From: Kiritimatiellia bacterium | GTDB lineage: Bacteria > Verrucomicrobiota > Kiritimatiellia > RFP12 > UBA1067 | NCBI GenBank assembly: GCA_017520845.1 | Contig: JAFXEU010000072.1 | Coordinates: 1-54,518 of the forward strand | Direction of reading: 5' to 3' | DNA length: 54,518 nucleotides | The notes under the pieces: model-generated | The model's input: only the letters and a program-made list of their open reading frames with translations | Told to the model about the DNA's origin: nothing | The model's database searches: none | Made by a program: the position numbers and the translations under genes | Shown here: positions 24,542 through 32,621 of the stretch, one piece after another | How the letters are laid out: every line of letters begins with the position of its first letter | How positions within the stretch are numbered: position 1 is the first letter of the stretch

Positions 24542-25686
24542 TTCTCCGAATAAGCGCCCAAGAAGGTGAATCTGTCGATTTCGGGATCGGCGGCGAGATC
24601 CGCAAGAAGCGACAGTACCGACGGATCGGAAATGGAAGCCTCGAACTCGAAAATGAACCTGAACTCGAAATCCATCCCCGGAACGGGGCGCGATTCGAGC
24701 TTCGTGAGATTGACATTGATCGCCGAGAACTTCGCGATGATGTCGTTGAGCGAACCGGGGCGGTGCGGAAGACTCAACATGACGCTGATCTTGTTGGCGT
24801 CGGAATAAATCTCGGGATTCTTCGCGATGCAGATGAAACGGGTATAGTTGAGCGCGGCGTTCTGAATACTCTCGGCGATCACTTCAAGCCCGTAAAGCTC
24901 GGCGCAGGTGCGCGAGGCGATTACCGCTGCACCGGGCGTTTTGTTCGCCGCGAGCGCTTCGGCGGCGGTCGCCGTGTTTATCGCGGGCTTCATCTCGATA
25001 TCGCTGTGGGCGCGGAAGAATTCACTGCACTGCGCGAGAGCGTGGGGATGGCTCTCGATCACCTTTACGTCCGAAAGTCGGGTTCCCTTCGGCGCGAGAA
25101 GCACATGGTCGATTTTGAGCTTGAGCGAGCGGACGATGTGGAACCTGTGCTTCTGCATAAGATCGTAGACCGCCGCGACGGATCCCGCCGCGGAATTTTC
25201 GATCGGCAGAATCCCGTAAGGGCAAAGCCCCTTCTCGACCGCTTCGAAAATCTTTTCGAAATCGTTGAAATAGACGATCGTCGGCAACGGGAACATGCGC
25301 GAAGCGGCCTGCTGGGCGTAGGCGCCCTCGACCCCGGGACACGCCACGAGAGCGCGCAGGGGGAATTTCCCGCGCGTCTCCGCGACGGACCTGCGGATAG
25401 AATTCGCGAACTCGCCCTCGCCGTTCAGAATGACGCGCTGGCGGGCTTTGGTGATGCCGAAAAGCGTCGTAAAAAGAAGTCTCGCGCCGTTCTCGTAAGT
25501 CTCGCCGACGGCCTCGGTTACGCGCGAAAGTATCTGGCGTTCGCGCGCGGGATCGGCGACGGGAGCTCCGCGCTCCCTCTTCGATTCCGCGACCGTCTCG
25601 ATTATTTTCATCCGCTTGAGATAGAGCTCTGCGATTTCACCGTCGATCGCGTCGATGGCATCACGTATTTCTGAAATATCTTTCAT
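24538..25686 (-). CDS. pheA: Bifunctional chorismate mutase/prephenate dehydratase
   Basis: A 382-residue two-step enzyme turning chorismate into phenylpyruvate for phenylalanine synthesis. AroQ-type chorismate mutase is at ~1-85 ('IRDAIDAIDGEIAELYLKRM'). Prephenate dehydratase is at ~100-280 ('GVEGAYAQQAA', 'GILPIENSAAGSV', 'NYTRFICIAK' with the TRF catalytic motif). The C-terminal ACT domain ('SLPHRPGSLNDIIAKF', 'LESRP') gives phenylalanine feedback inhibition. Start MKDISEIRDAID (25686) has AGGA 8 nt upstream; a further ATG 30 nt upstream lacks one. It follows aroF by 43 nt and overlaps queE by 4 nt. Confidence 0.95.
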   Translation of the reverse strand: MKDISEIRDAIDAIDGEIAELYLKRMKIIETVAESKRERGAPVADPARERQILSRVTEAVGETYENGARLLFTTLFGITKARQRVILNGEGEFANSIRRSVAETRGKFPLRALVACPGVEGAYAQQAASRMFPLPTIVYFNDFEKIFEAVEKGLCPYGILPIENSAAGSVAAVYDLMQKHRFHIVRSLKLKIDHVLLAPKGTRLSDVKVIESHPHALAQCSEFFRAHSDIEMKPAINTATAAEALAANKTPGAAVIASRTCAELYGLEVIAESIQNAALNYTRFICIAKNPEIYSDANKISVMLSLPHRPGSLNDIIAKFSAINVNLTKLESRPVPGMDFEFRFIFEFEASISDPSVLSLLADLAADPEIDRFTFLGAYSEK

Positions 25687-25729
25687 AACCGGTTCCTGTT
25701 TTTTTAAGTCTTGCATTTAGTCTCGCATT

Positions 25730-26740
25730 TTACCACTTCGATACGAGCTTGCGGACCTCGCCTATCTTTTTCATCGTTGCCGAGAACATCGCGGGCGTCT
25801 GGCTCTGGGCGCCGTCGCACTTCGCGCGCGGCGGATCATTGTGGACTTCGATGATAAGACCGTCGGCTCCGATAGCGGTCGCCGCGACGGCGATCGAGTC
25901 GACCATCCACGAATGGCCCGTGGCGTGCGAAGGATCAATAACGACCGGAAGATGGGAAAGACGGTGCAAAAGCGTAACGACGCCGAGATCGAGAGTGTTT
26001 CTCAATGCCGTCTCGAACGTCCTGATGCCGCGCTCGCAGAGAATGACGTTCGGATTGCCTGACGCGATGATGTATTCGGCGCTCATCAGGAGTTCCTGAA
26101 TCGTCGCCGACATTCCGCGCTTTAAGAGAATCGGCTTTTTAGTGTACGCTCCCACTTCCTTAAGAAGATTGAAGTTCTGCATGTTTCTCGCGCCGATCTG
26201 AATCACGTCGACATCGTTGAAGCATTCGATATCCTTGAAATCCATAAGCTCGGTGACGATAGGAAGGCCCGTCTCCTTCTTGGCGACGTTAAGAAGCCTG
26301 ATGCCCTCCTCGCCGAGGCCCTGGAACGCGTAGGGCGACGTACGCGGCTTGAAAGCGCCTCCGCGAAGCATGGTAGCGCCCGCCTCTTTAACGGCCTTTG
26401 CACAGAAAACTATCTGTTCTTCGGACTCAACTGAGCAAGGACCCGCGATGACGGAGAACGCGCCGCCGCCGATCTTGACTCCCGAACAGTCGATCTCGGA
26501 ATCTTCCGGATGGAATTTGCGGTTGGCGGCCTTGTAGGGTTCCTGGATACGCTGGACGGATTCGACGATATCAAGAGCTTCGATGAGTCCCGGATCGATG
26601 TGGGCGATATCACCTACGCACCCTATGATCGTCTCGAGATGACCGGACGATACATGCGGCTCGATATTGTTGGCCTTGAGGATTTCTTTCAGCGTTTCAA
26701 GCTGAGAAGCGCTGGCGTTGTTTTTCAGTTTGATTATCAT
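25730..26740 (-). CDS. aroF: 3-deoxy-7-phosphoheptulonate (DAHP) synthase
   Basis: A 336-residue type I-beta DAHP synthase catalysing the first step of aromatic amino-acid synthesis from PEP and erythrose 4-phosphate. An N-terminal ferredoxin-like regulatory domain (~1-75, 'MIIKLKNNASASQLETLKEI') precedes the KDO8P/DAHP barrel: 'SVIAGPCSVES', 'RGGAFKPRTSPYAFQGLG', 'LLKRGMSATIQELLMSAEYI', 'VVIDPSHATGH'. The domain makeup fits allosteric control by aromatic products. First gene of aroF-pheA-queE. Its promoter is so close that the leader is only about 11 nt, with AAAGG. Confidence 0.95.
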   Translation of the reverse strand: MIIKLKNNASASQLETLKEILKANNIEPHVSSGHLETIIGCVGDIAHIDPGLIEALDIVESVQRIQEPYKAANRKFHPEDSEIDCSGVKIGGGAFSVIAGPCSVESEEQIVFCAKAVKEAGATMLRGGAFKPRTSPYAFQGLGEEGIRLLNVAKKETGLPIVTELMDFKDIECFNDVDVIQIGARNMQNFNLLKEVGAYTKKPILLKRGMSATIQELLMSAEYIIASGNPNVILCERGIRTFETALRNTLDLGVVTLLHRLSHLPVVIDPSHATGHSWMVDSIAVAATAIGADGLIIEVHNDPPRAKCDGAQSQTPAMFSATMKKIGEVRKLVSKW

Positions 26741-26758
26741 TGTTTTTGCCTTTCTTAT

Positions 26759-26767
26759 ATTTTACCA
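26759..26767 (-). promoter_or_regulatory. Extended -10 promoter of aroF-pheA-queE
   Basis: TGGTAAAAT on the minus strand, overlapping the T-run of the upstream terminator. The expected transcript start is ~11 nt before the aroF ATG. Confidence 0.45.
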
Positions 26768-26802
26768 AAAAAATTACGGCCCCGCTTTCATCGCGGAGCC
26801 GT
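26767..26802 (-). terminator. Rho-independent terminator after the TIM-barrel operon
   Basis: On the minus strand ACGGCTCCGC (26802-26793) pairs with GCGGGGCCGT (26785-26776), including one U:G pair, and is followed by seven T. It ends the message of the 26913-29137 gene pair; the 172-bp gap to aroF otherwise holds only the aroF promoter. Confidence 0.85.
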
Positions 26803-26912
26803 TATATGTTACCGTTGCCTTTTTTTACGATAGCTTAACCAACTCCGCGCTCAGTAAACGCAAAGTAAAAAAAGCCAAAGTAAAAGTAACGGTTGTTGTT
26901 CATCTTAAATTA

Positions 26913-27854
26913 TCAGCAGCGGCCCTTGGAACGGAGGAATTCGATCGAGGGCTTAACCGCGTCGAGCGTATCGCCGAGGCGCTCGCACTCGACAACGTAC
27001 CACTTGACGCCGTCAGCGTCGGTAATCGGGAAGAGACGATCCCACTCGACGCCCTTGGCGCCCGGCTTGCCGGGCTGACCGAGAATGGCATTGAATTCCT
27101 TTACGCCCTTGCCCATTCCGTTCTCCTTGGCGTGAAGCGTGAAGGAGCGGTTGGGATACTTCTTGTACTGCTCGCAGGGATCAAAGCCGGCGCAGGTCGT
27201 CCAGCCCACATCCTGCTCCATCTGAACGCGCTTATCGGTATTCTTAAAGAAGTAATCCCAGTAGAGCTCGTCAGATCCGAGGATCGGCTTCATCTGAAAC
27301 TCCCACTGGTGGTTATGAAGACCGATGAGAGCGCCGGACTTCGCGGCCGTCTCGGCTGCCTTGTTGTAATATTCGACGAGCATCTTCATGAAGCCGGTCG
27401 ACATCTTGGTCGCCGTACCGGAGCCGTCCCACTTGAATCCCGGAGGAACATTGCCGCCGCCGGGGCAGCAAATGAACTTATTGCCGTAGCCGAGCTCGAA
27501 ATCAAGAGTCTTCTGGATGTTCTCGGGCGAGAAACGATCGCGGGAGACATGGGTTCCGCAACACTCAAGACCGTTGTCGTCGAGCATCTTCTTGATCTCG
27601 GCGGCGCTGAAACCGCAGTAGCCCGCGAACTGAACGCCGGCGTAGCCGAGCTTCTTCACGTCTTCAAGAGCCTTGGCGAGGCCGACCTTCTTGATGTAAC
27701 CGCGGATGGAATAAAGCTGGAGACCGACCTTGGCCGGAATCTTAGCCTTACCGCAGCAAGACGAGGGGCAAACCTTGGAGCAGCAACCCGCGGCAAAAGC
27801 GAAACCGCCAAGCACCGCGGCAGAACCGAGAAAGTTTCTTCTGGAAATATTCAT
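26913..27854 (-). CDS. Tat-exported sugar phosphate isomerase/epimerase-like protein
   Basis: A 313-residue xylose-isomerase-like TIM-barrel protein. The N-terminus 'SRRNFLGSAAVLGGFAFAAG' is a twin-arginine signal. The following Cys-rich stretch (CCSKVCPSSCC) could allow lipidation or metal binding. Barrel elements: 'KVGLQLYSIRG', 'LGYAGVQFAGY', 'LHNHQWEF' (His-x-His metal residues), 'MEQDVGWTTCAG' and 'VECERLGDTLDAV'. It is expected to act in the periplasm or be membrane-anchored. The substrate is unknown. It is the second gene after a related protein (32-nt gap). Confidence 0.85.
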   Translation of the reverse strand: MNISRRNFLGSAAVLGGFAFAAGCCSKVCPSSCCGKAKIPAKVGLQLYSIRGYIKKVGLAKALEDVKKLGYAGVQFAGYCGFSAAEIKKMLDDNGLECCGTHVSRDRFSPENIQKTLDFELGYGNKFICCPGGGNVPPGFKWDGSGTATKMSTGFMKMLVEYYNKAAETAAKSGALIGLHNHQWEFQMKPILGSDELYWDYFFKNTDKRVQMEQDVGWTTCAGFDPCEQYKKYPNRSFTLHAKENGMGKGVKEFNAILGQPGKPGAKGVEWDRLFPITDADGVKWYVVECERLGDTLDAVKPSIEFLRSKGRC

Positions 27855-27886
27855 TTCTATTCCTTAGTTGATTTTGTAGTATTATA

Positions 27887-29137
27887 TTATAAATTCTCCA
27901 TCGTGACAACAGGAATGTTGCGCTGGCAGAACGCATCGGTCATCGGCTTAAGAGACTTCTTATCGAACTCGTAGCCGTTAGGACCTAAAGGCCAGATTAC
28001 GGGCGCCGTGTTGAGAATCGTCGCCTTGAAGCCCTGCATCGTCGCGCCGATGTTGCCGGTGTGGGAGCTGTTGCAGCCCTCGTTCTCGATGACGAAGGGA
28101 TTCCTGTACCCCTTCTTCATGAGAGTCTCGAGGAACTTCGTCCAGTCGCAGCTGTCGCTGCCGCCGAAACCGGGGAGACGCGGCTCATAGTTGAGACGGT
28201 CCCATTCGTGCGCCGCGAGAGGAACGCCGGCCTTCTTCGCCAGTTCAGGCTTAACATTCTGGATCGGGAAGAGACGACCCCAGTGAACGGCCTCGGCATC
28301 GGACGGGAAGTTGCGCGTTCCCTTGATATGGACGCGGCGGAGCTTCCTGAAATCCATGGCGTTGATGACGTCGCTCGGATCGATATGCTGCCAGATGTCG
28401 TGCGAAGGATCGTACGTCTCCTGAAGATTGGAATCGTCATCAAGAATCGCGTACATAAGCTTACGGGCCGCGAGACAACCGGGGAGATTGCAGTAGCAGT
28501 CGGTCGAAGAAACCTTGCGCCACCCTTCCATCGGGCAGTTCTCGACGCAGACCGTTACGCCAAGGCTCTTGGCGTACTTAAGAATCGGGGTGAAGACCTT
28601 TTTGAATTTCTCAAGATTCTTCTCGAAACCGTTCTCCTGATTGCCGAGCTCCACATCATAACCGACGAACGAGCCGCAGACGACATCGTTGGCATCGCCG
28701 CCCAAAAGCGCCGCGATACGGATGAGCTTAAGGATATGATTCTGGTTCTTTATCTGCTGCGCGGGATCGCCGCCGATGAGATTATCGTACGAACCTACGG
28801 AAATGCGAAGACCCGTCTTATTGCAGACCTCAATCACCTTGCGCGCCGTCTCGGGTGTGAAATTGTCGTAGTCGAGATGGGTGGCGACGTGATCCGTGCG
28901 ATCGGTGTCGCGGCGGAAAACGCAAAGCTCAAGACCCTGGGCTCCGACATCAAGCGCGCGCTTGACGACGCCGTCGAAGTTCTTCTCGAACGCGAGAGCC
29001 GAAGTCATAAGCCAGATCGGATTATTGCCGGCCTTGGGCTTGACGTCACGCGCAAAAGCGCCGCGCGAAGCGAGCGCACCGACGGCCGTAACGGCAGCCG
29101 CCGCCTTAAAAAAGTCTCTTCTTGAAGTATTTGACAT
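27887..29137 (-). CDS. Tat-exported TIM-barrel (sugar isomerase-like) protein
   Basis: A 416-residue protein with a twin-arginine signal (SRRDFFKAAAAVTAVGALAS, cleavage near 'AFA-RD'). A xylose-isomerase-like barrel follows: 'VGAQGLELCVF', 'VCVENCPMEGW', 'ETYDPSHDIWQHIDP', 'RVHIKGTRNFPSD' and 'FVIENEGCNSSH'. Acidic and His residues at strand ends match the metal site of the superfamily. Co-transcribed with the shorter homologue at 26913-27854. GAGGTGACCT precedes the ATG and a TGATATAAT promoter lies ~28 nt upstream. Such exported pairs are common in glycan-degrading Verrucomicrobiota and Bacteroidota; the reaction is unknown. Confidence 0.85.
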   Translation of the reverse strand: MSNTSRRDFFKAAAAVTAVGALASRGAFARDVKPKAGNNPIWLMTSALAFEKNFDGVVKRALDVGAQGLELCVFRRDTDRTDHVATHLDYDNFTPETARKVIEVCNKTGLRISVGSYDNLIGGDPAQQIKNQNHILKLIRIAALLGGDANDVVCGSFVGYDVELGNQENGFEKNLEKFKKVFTPILKYAKSLGVTVCVENCPMEGWRKVSSTDCYCNLPGCLAARKLMYAILDDDSNLQETYDPSHDIWQHIDPSDVINAMDFRKLRRVHIKGTRNFPSDAEAVHWGRLFPIQNVKPELAKKAGVPLAAHEWDRLNYEPRLPGFGGSDSCDWTKFLETLMKKGYRNPFVIENEGCNSSHTGNIGATMQGFKATILNTAPVIWPLGPNGYEFDKKSLKPMTDAFCQRNIPVVTMENL

Positions 29138-29164
29138 AGGTCACCTCGTTTTTTGATTTCTCTC

Positions 29165-29173
29165 ATTATATCA
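29165..29173 (-). promoter_or_regulatory. Extended -10 promoter of the TIM-barrel gene pair
   Basis: TGATATAAT on the minus strand, followed by a ~22-nt leader with GAGGTGA before the ATG at 29137. Confidence 0.5.
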
Positions 29174-29200
29174 AAAACGGGCGCAAAAATACACTTGCCT

Positions 29201-29704
29201 TCAAAAATTTTCGCTTAATATGCCGGCGACGGAATCAGGGACCAAATCATCTATCGGATTTTTCGAAAAAAGCCGCCGCCGCACCTCCGTTGACGACTCG
29301 ACCGTGCGCGGATAGGCCTTGAAAGTGCAAAGCGTTTTTAAAGTTTCATAATCCTTCCAACGCGGCAATCCCTCGACGGAATCTTCGCCGATTATGAAAA
29401 ATATTTCGGCACCGGGAAATTCAAGCGCATATTCTCGAACCGTATCAATCGCATACGAAACCCCGCCCTTTTCAAGTTCGCGCGTATCAATGACGACATT
29501 GGCGACACCCGAAAACGCGGCATAAAGACACTCAAGACGGACTTCGTCGCTTAAGCGCGGCGACGAAGAAGTCTTGAACGGACTTACTGCGGCGGGAATG
29601 ACGAAGAGCTTATCAAGCGAAAGTTCGTCAAGAGCCTTTTTGGCTATTCCGACATGCCCGTTGTGAACGGGGTCGAAACTGCCGCCGAATATCGCGATTC
29701 TCAC
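29201..29704 (-). CDS. nadD: Nicotinate-nucleotide adenylyltransferase NadD
   Basis: A 167-residue enzyme adenylating nicotinate mononucleotide in NAD synthesis. 'RIAIFGGSFDPVHNGHVGIA' contains the HxGH nucleotidyltransferase motif, 'FVIPAAVSPFK' the substrate region, and 'IIGEDSVEGLPRWKDY' and 'SSTEVRRRL' the C-terminal ATP-binding motif. It is about 20-40 residues shorter than usual. The gap between 'KAYPR' and 'SSTEVR' is almost absent, so the loop that normally carries extra substrate contacts is missing. The start is a GTG overlapping the proC stop (GTGA); a longer ATG-initiated frame would run 117 nt into proC and is rejected. Confidence 0.9.
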   Translation of the reverse strand: MRIAIFGGSFDPVHNGHVGIAKKALDELSLDKLFVIPAAVSPFKTSSSPRLSDEVRLECLYAAFSGVANVVIDTRELEKGGVSYAIDTVREYALEFPGAEIFFIIGEDSVEGLPRWKDYETLKTLCTFKAYPRTVESSTEVRRRLFSKNPIDDLVPDSVAGILSENF

Positions 29705-30498
29705 TTCGCCAGTTCCTTGGAGCGCTTCGCGGCCGCGGCGAGCGTCGCTGCGACGACATCCTTGAAATCGGACGCGGCGAGCTTCTCCATTCCCGCCGCG
29801 GTCGTCCCGCCCTTTGTGCAAACGCCGTCGATAAAGGGCTTAAGCGGCATGCCGCTTTCACGCAGAAACTTAGCCGTCCCGTACATCGTCTGCTCCGCCA
29901 AAAGCCGCGCGACATCAGGCTTAAGCCCAAGCTTTACGCCGGCCTCGGCCATCGCCTCCTCCATATACGCGAAATAGGCGGGCCCCGATCCCGAAAGCGC
30001 GGTAACGGCGTCAAAATCCTTCTCTTTCAAAACGGCCGTCGCGCCCGCTCCGCCGAGAATCTTCTCGACGGCGGCAACGTCGGCCTTCTTGGCGTTCGGC
30101 GCGGCGCAGACGGCGCACATACCGGCGTTCGCTCTCAATGCGAGATTTGGCATAACTCTGACGAGGCGTACTTTAGAACCGAACAGACGGCGCAGACCGG
30201 AAAGCTTCTTACCCGCGACAATCGAGACGAGAATCTGCGTCGATTTCAAAAGAGGCTTCACCTCGGCGGCGACGGCGGCGACATCCTGAGGCTTGACGCT
30301 TAAGAAAACTATCTTCGCGTTTCGCGCGACCTTCTTAAGATCGTCCGTCACCTCTACCGGATATTTCGCCCTGAGTTCCTGCGCTCTGGCGGGGACTTTC
30401 TCGGCCATTATGACAGAAGACTTGTCCTCTACGGCGCAAAGGATCCCTTCCGCCATCTTGCCCGCACCTAAAAATCCGATTTTAACCGCCTTTGCCAT
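29701..30498 (-). CDS. proC: Pyrroline-5-carboxylate reductase
   Basis: A 265-residue NAD(P)H-dependent enzyme for the last step of proline synthesis. 'KIGFLGAGKMAEGI' is the Rossmann dinucleotide site. 'VFLSVKPQDV', 'VRVMPNLALRANAG', 'ALSGSGPAYFAYMEEAMAEA' and 'TKGGTTAAGMEKL' are ProC family signatures. Length is normal. AAGGAG precedes the ATG. It lies 60 nt after prmA and overlaps the nadD GTG start by 4 nt. Confidence 0.96.
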   Translation of the reverse strand: MAKAVKIGFLGAGKMAEGILCAVEDKSSVIMAEKVPARAQELRAKYPVEVTDDLKKVARNAKIVFLSVKPQDVAAVAAEVKPLLKSTQILVSIVAGKKLSGLRRLFGSKVRLVRVMPNLALRANAGMCAVCAAPNAKKADVAAVEKILGGAGATAVLKEKDFDAVTALSGSGPAYFAYMEEAMAEAGVKLGLKPDVARLLAEQTMYGTAKFLRESGMPLKPFIDGVCTKGGTTAAGMEKLAASDFKDVVAATLAAAAKRSKELAK

Positions 30499-30558
30499 AT
30501 ATGCTCCTTGATTGATGATATGCTTTCAAAAAAGCGCCGCAGTCTCAGACCGGACGTA

Positions 30559-31494
30559 TCAGAGAGTCAACAACCCCGTCGACCATTGAGAAAATATTTT
30601 TCTGGAAACTTCCTTAAATCCGCGTTCGGAGAAAGCCGCAAAAACCTCGGGATACAATTCGTTCAAAATTCCGGATATTACAAGTTTCGATTTAACGTAA
30701 CCGGAAATCTCGTCGGCAAAAGCGATAAGAAGCGGGCCTAAAATGTTGGCGACGACCAGATCGGCCTTCGCAAACGCTTCGCCCTTCACCTCGCCCGCCC
30801 GCTCCTGGAGCGCAAGATCGGGATAAACGCCCTTCGCGGCTTCGATGGACGAATCAAGCGTTACCGATCCGCCGCCGAGAGCAAACTCGCGCAAATCGAC
30901 ATCAACCCCGTTTTTCGCAGCGTTCTCGACCGCGGCATTGACAGCTTCGGCATCAATGTCAAAACCGGATACGGGCGCGTAGCCGAGCTTGGCGGCGGCG
31001 ATTGAAAGAATCCCGGAGCCGCATCCCATATCAAGAAACGACCCGCCTTCGGCCGAGAGCTCGTCGATATATTCCAGACACGCGCGCGTCGTCTCGTGCT
31101 TACCCGTGCCGAACGCCAGGCCGGGATCGAGGATAACCAAAGAGCGGTTTTCATCTCCGGGCTCTTTAACGAGGGAATCAAGCTCCCACTCCGGCACGAC
31201 AAGAAGACGATCGCCTATTCTATCCGTCTTGAAATGGCGACGGTAACTTAAAATCCAGTCCTCATCCGGGAAGCTCATGTATTCAAGCCGGGAATCGCAC
31301 CCGACAACCTTAAGAGCATCGCCTAGAACCGACTCGGCACGCGTTCTGTCGGACTCGTCCGGGAAAAAGACCTGCATTTCGGTCTGAGAGCCCTCGACAT
31401 CGCGATACGACGACAAAACGAAATCCCCTCCGTCGAAAACTTCGAAGAGGGGATTCTCGAACTTGTCGTCTACTAATGAGAAGACCTTGTTCAC
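30559..31494 (-). CDS. prmA: Ribosomal protein L11 methyltransferase
   Basis: A 311-residue SAM-dependent enzyme trimethylating L11. The N-terminal substrate domain (~1-115) is followed by 'LDPGLAFGTGKHETT', 'FLDMGCGSGILSIAAAKLG' (SAM motif I) and 'DLVVANILGPLL' (motif IV). The C-terminus 'SGILNELYPEVFAAF' is typical. It starts with GTG, overlapping the stop of the small basic-protein gene (GTGA), which implies tight co-expression of the two. Confidence 0.93.
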   Translation of the reverse strand: MNKVFSLVDDKFENPLFEVFDGGDFVLSSYRDVEGSQTEMQVFFPDESDRTRAESVLGDALKVVGCDSRLEYMSFPDEDWILSYRRHFKTDRIGDRLLVVPEWELDSLVKEPGDENRSLVILDPGLAFGTGKHETTRACLEYIDELSAEGGSFLDMGCGSGILSIAAAKLGYAPVSGFDIDAEAVNAAVENAAKNGVDVDLREFALGGGSVTLDSSIEAAKGVYPDLALQERAGEVKGEAFAKADLVVANILGPLLIAFADEISGYVKSKLVISGILNELYPEVFAAFSERGFKEVSRKIFSQWSTGLLTL

Positions 31495-31700
31495 GCCTGC
31501 TTGGCGACGAGCTTTTTAACGAGCGTAGGACGCTGAACGAGAACGCGAACTTCCTCGGCGCCCATAAGCTTGACGTCTTCCTCTTTCATGCCGAACTTGA
31601 CGAGACGGCGGCGCTGGGCAGCGCTCTTGTGAGCCTTGCCGGCGGGCGTCTTGCACGGACGAACGTGAGATTCCTTGCGAAGTGTACGACCTGTACCCAT
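31491..31700 (-). CDS. Small basic conserved protein, possibly ribosome-associated
   Basis: A 69-residue, strongly basic protein: 'RKESHVRPCKTPAGKAHKSAAQRRRLVKFGM', then a helix with 'EEDVKLMGAEEVRVLVQRP' and a Lys-rich C-terminus. It has no signal or membrane segment. I associate the 'QRRRLVxxGMxEExVxxM' pattern with PVC-group hypothetical proteins but cannot name a family. Coupling to prmA, which modifies ribosomes, and the charge suggest binding to rRNA or DNA. AAGAGGTAG precedes the ATG, and an AGG-TATAAT promoter lies ~45 nt upstream (31747-31755). Confidence 0.75.
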   Translation of the reverse strand: MGTGRTLRKESHVRPCKTPAGKAHKSAAQRRRLVKFGMKEEDVKLMGAEEVRVLVQRPTLVKKLVAKQA

Positions 31701-31746
31701 TTTCTACCTCTTCTTTCTTCTCTTGAAACGAAAAATTATTGCGCAT

Positions 31747-31755
31747 ATTATACCT
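31747..31755 (-). promoter_or_regulatory. Promoter of the small basic protein-prmA-proC-nadD operon
   Basis: AGGTATAAT on the minus strand with a 46-nt leader and a GAGGT ribosome-binding site. No -35 box is clear. Confidence 0.45.
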
Positions 31756-31820
31756 TATTCGTCGCATTAAAGCAACCGCAAATTTTGCCGATGCGCAAAT
31801 ACCGGCCGACTGACTTTCAG

Positions 31821-32621
31821 TTAATCAAAAAGCGTAACAAAATTTTCACTTTTTGCAAAGCTGTCAAACGCGCAATCCACCGCCTCTGCCGAATGGGAAT
31901 CCGAGTTAAGAACGAATTTTACGCCGCGCTCGCGCAGCAGATCGCGGAACGGGCGCGAAGGATACGCGTCATCGAGCCATCCGCGCGAAATGGCACCCGT
32001 ATTGACCTCCACGATTTTTCCGCTCGCGGCTATAACATCGGCCGTTTTAACAAGCTCTTCAGCGTACCACACGTCATTTTCGTTGAAATAAGGGCTTTTA
32101 GCGTTAAACTTTCTGACGAGATCCGGGTGTCCGATAATATCGAAATCAAACTTCGCGATCATTTCTCGCTCTTGGGCGAAATAGGCGCGGATATACGACT
32201 CGACAGACCCCTCGAAATAAGCGCGGATACCGTCGGCGAGATTTTCGGGAGAGATGTCGACAGCTACCAGATTGCCGTCAGGCGCTTTCACGTAATGTAC
32301 GGAGCCTATGATGTAATCAGGCTTAACCTCCTCATAAAAAGCTCTGTCCGGGCATGCGCCGCCGGGAATATAATCGGCCTCCACTCCGCAATAGACCCGT
32401 ATTTTATCACTATACTTTCCAGCCAACGCGCGTATCTCTTCAGCATACGAGCGGGCCTTTCCGGGAACAAGCACCCAATCAAGCTCATTTTCGGGAAGCA
32501 TCGCGTGAGACGAAAACCCGATCGCCGAAAAGCCCTTTTCGATCGCGGCGAGAATCACCGTCTCCGGCGTATCCTTGCCGTCGCACCATGTCGTGTGAGT
32601 ATGGAAATTAGTCTTTTTCAT
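31821..32621 (-). CDS. PHP-domain phosphatase, histidinol-phosphatase-like
   Basis: A 266-residue PHP metallophosphoesterase. 'NFHTHTTWCDG' gives the first HxH metal pair, and 'IGFSSHAMLP', 'VYCGVEADYIPG', 'IIGSVHYV', 'DIIGHPDLVRKF' and 'FVLNSDSHSAEAV' give the other metal ligands. The overall order matches HisK-type histidinol-phosphatases, so a role in histidine synthesis is likely but not certain. The start MKKTNFHTH (32621) overlaps the hydF stop by 4 nt (ATGA). Pairing with hydF has no obvious metabolic logic. Confidence 0.88.
   Translation of the reverse strand: MKKTNFHTHTTWCDGKDTPETVILAAIEKGFSAIGFSSHAMLPENELDWVLVPGKARSYAEEIRALAGKYSDKIRVYCGVEADYIPGGACPDRAFYEEVKPDYIIGSVHYVKAPDGNLVAVDISPENLADGIRAYFEGSVESYIRAYFAQEREMIAKFDFDIIGHPDLVRKFNAKSPYFNENDVWYAEELVKTADVIAASGKIVEVNTGAISRGWLDDAYPSRPFRDLLRERGVKFVLNSDSHSAEAVDCAFDSFAKSENFVTLFD

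Noticed and set aside
29201..29821. Longer ATG-initiated frame for NadD
   Set aside because: The extra 39 residues are proC sequence read in another frame and show no NadD homology; the GTGA overlap start is conserved in style with prmA.
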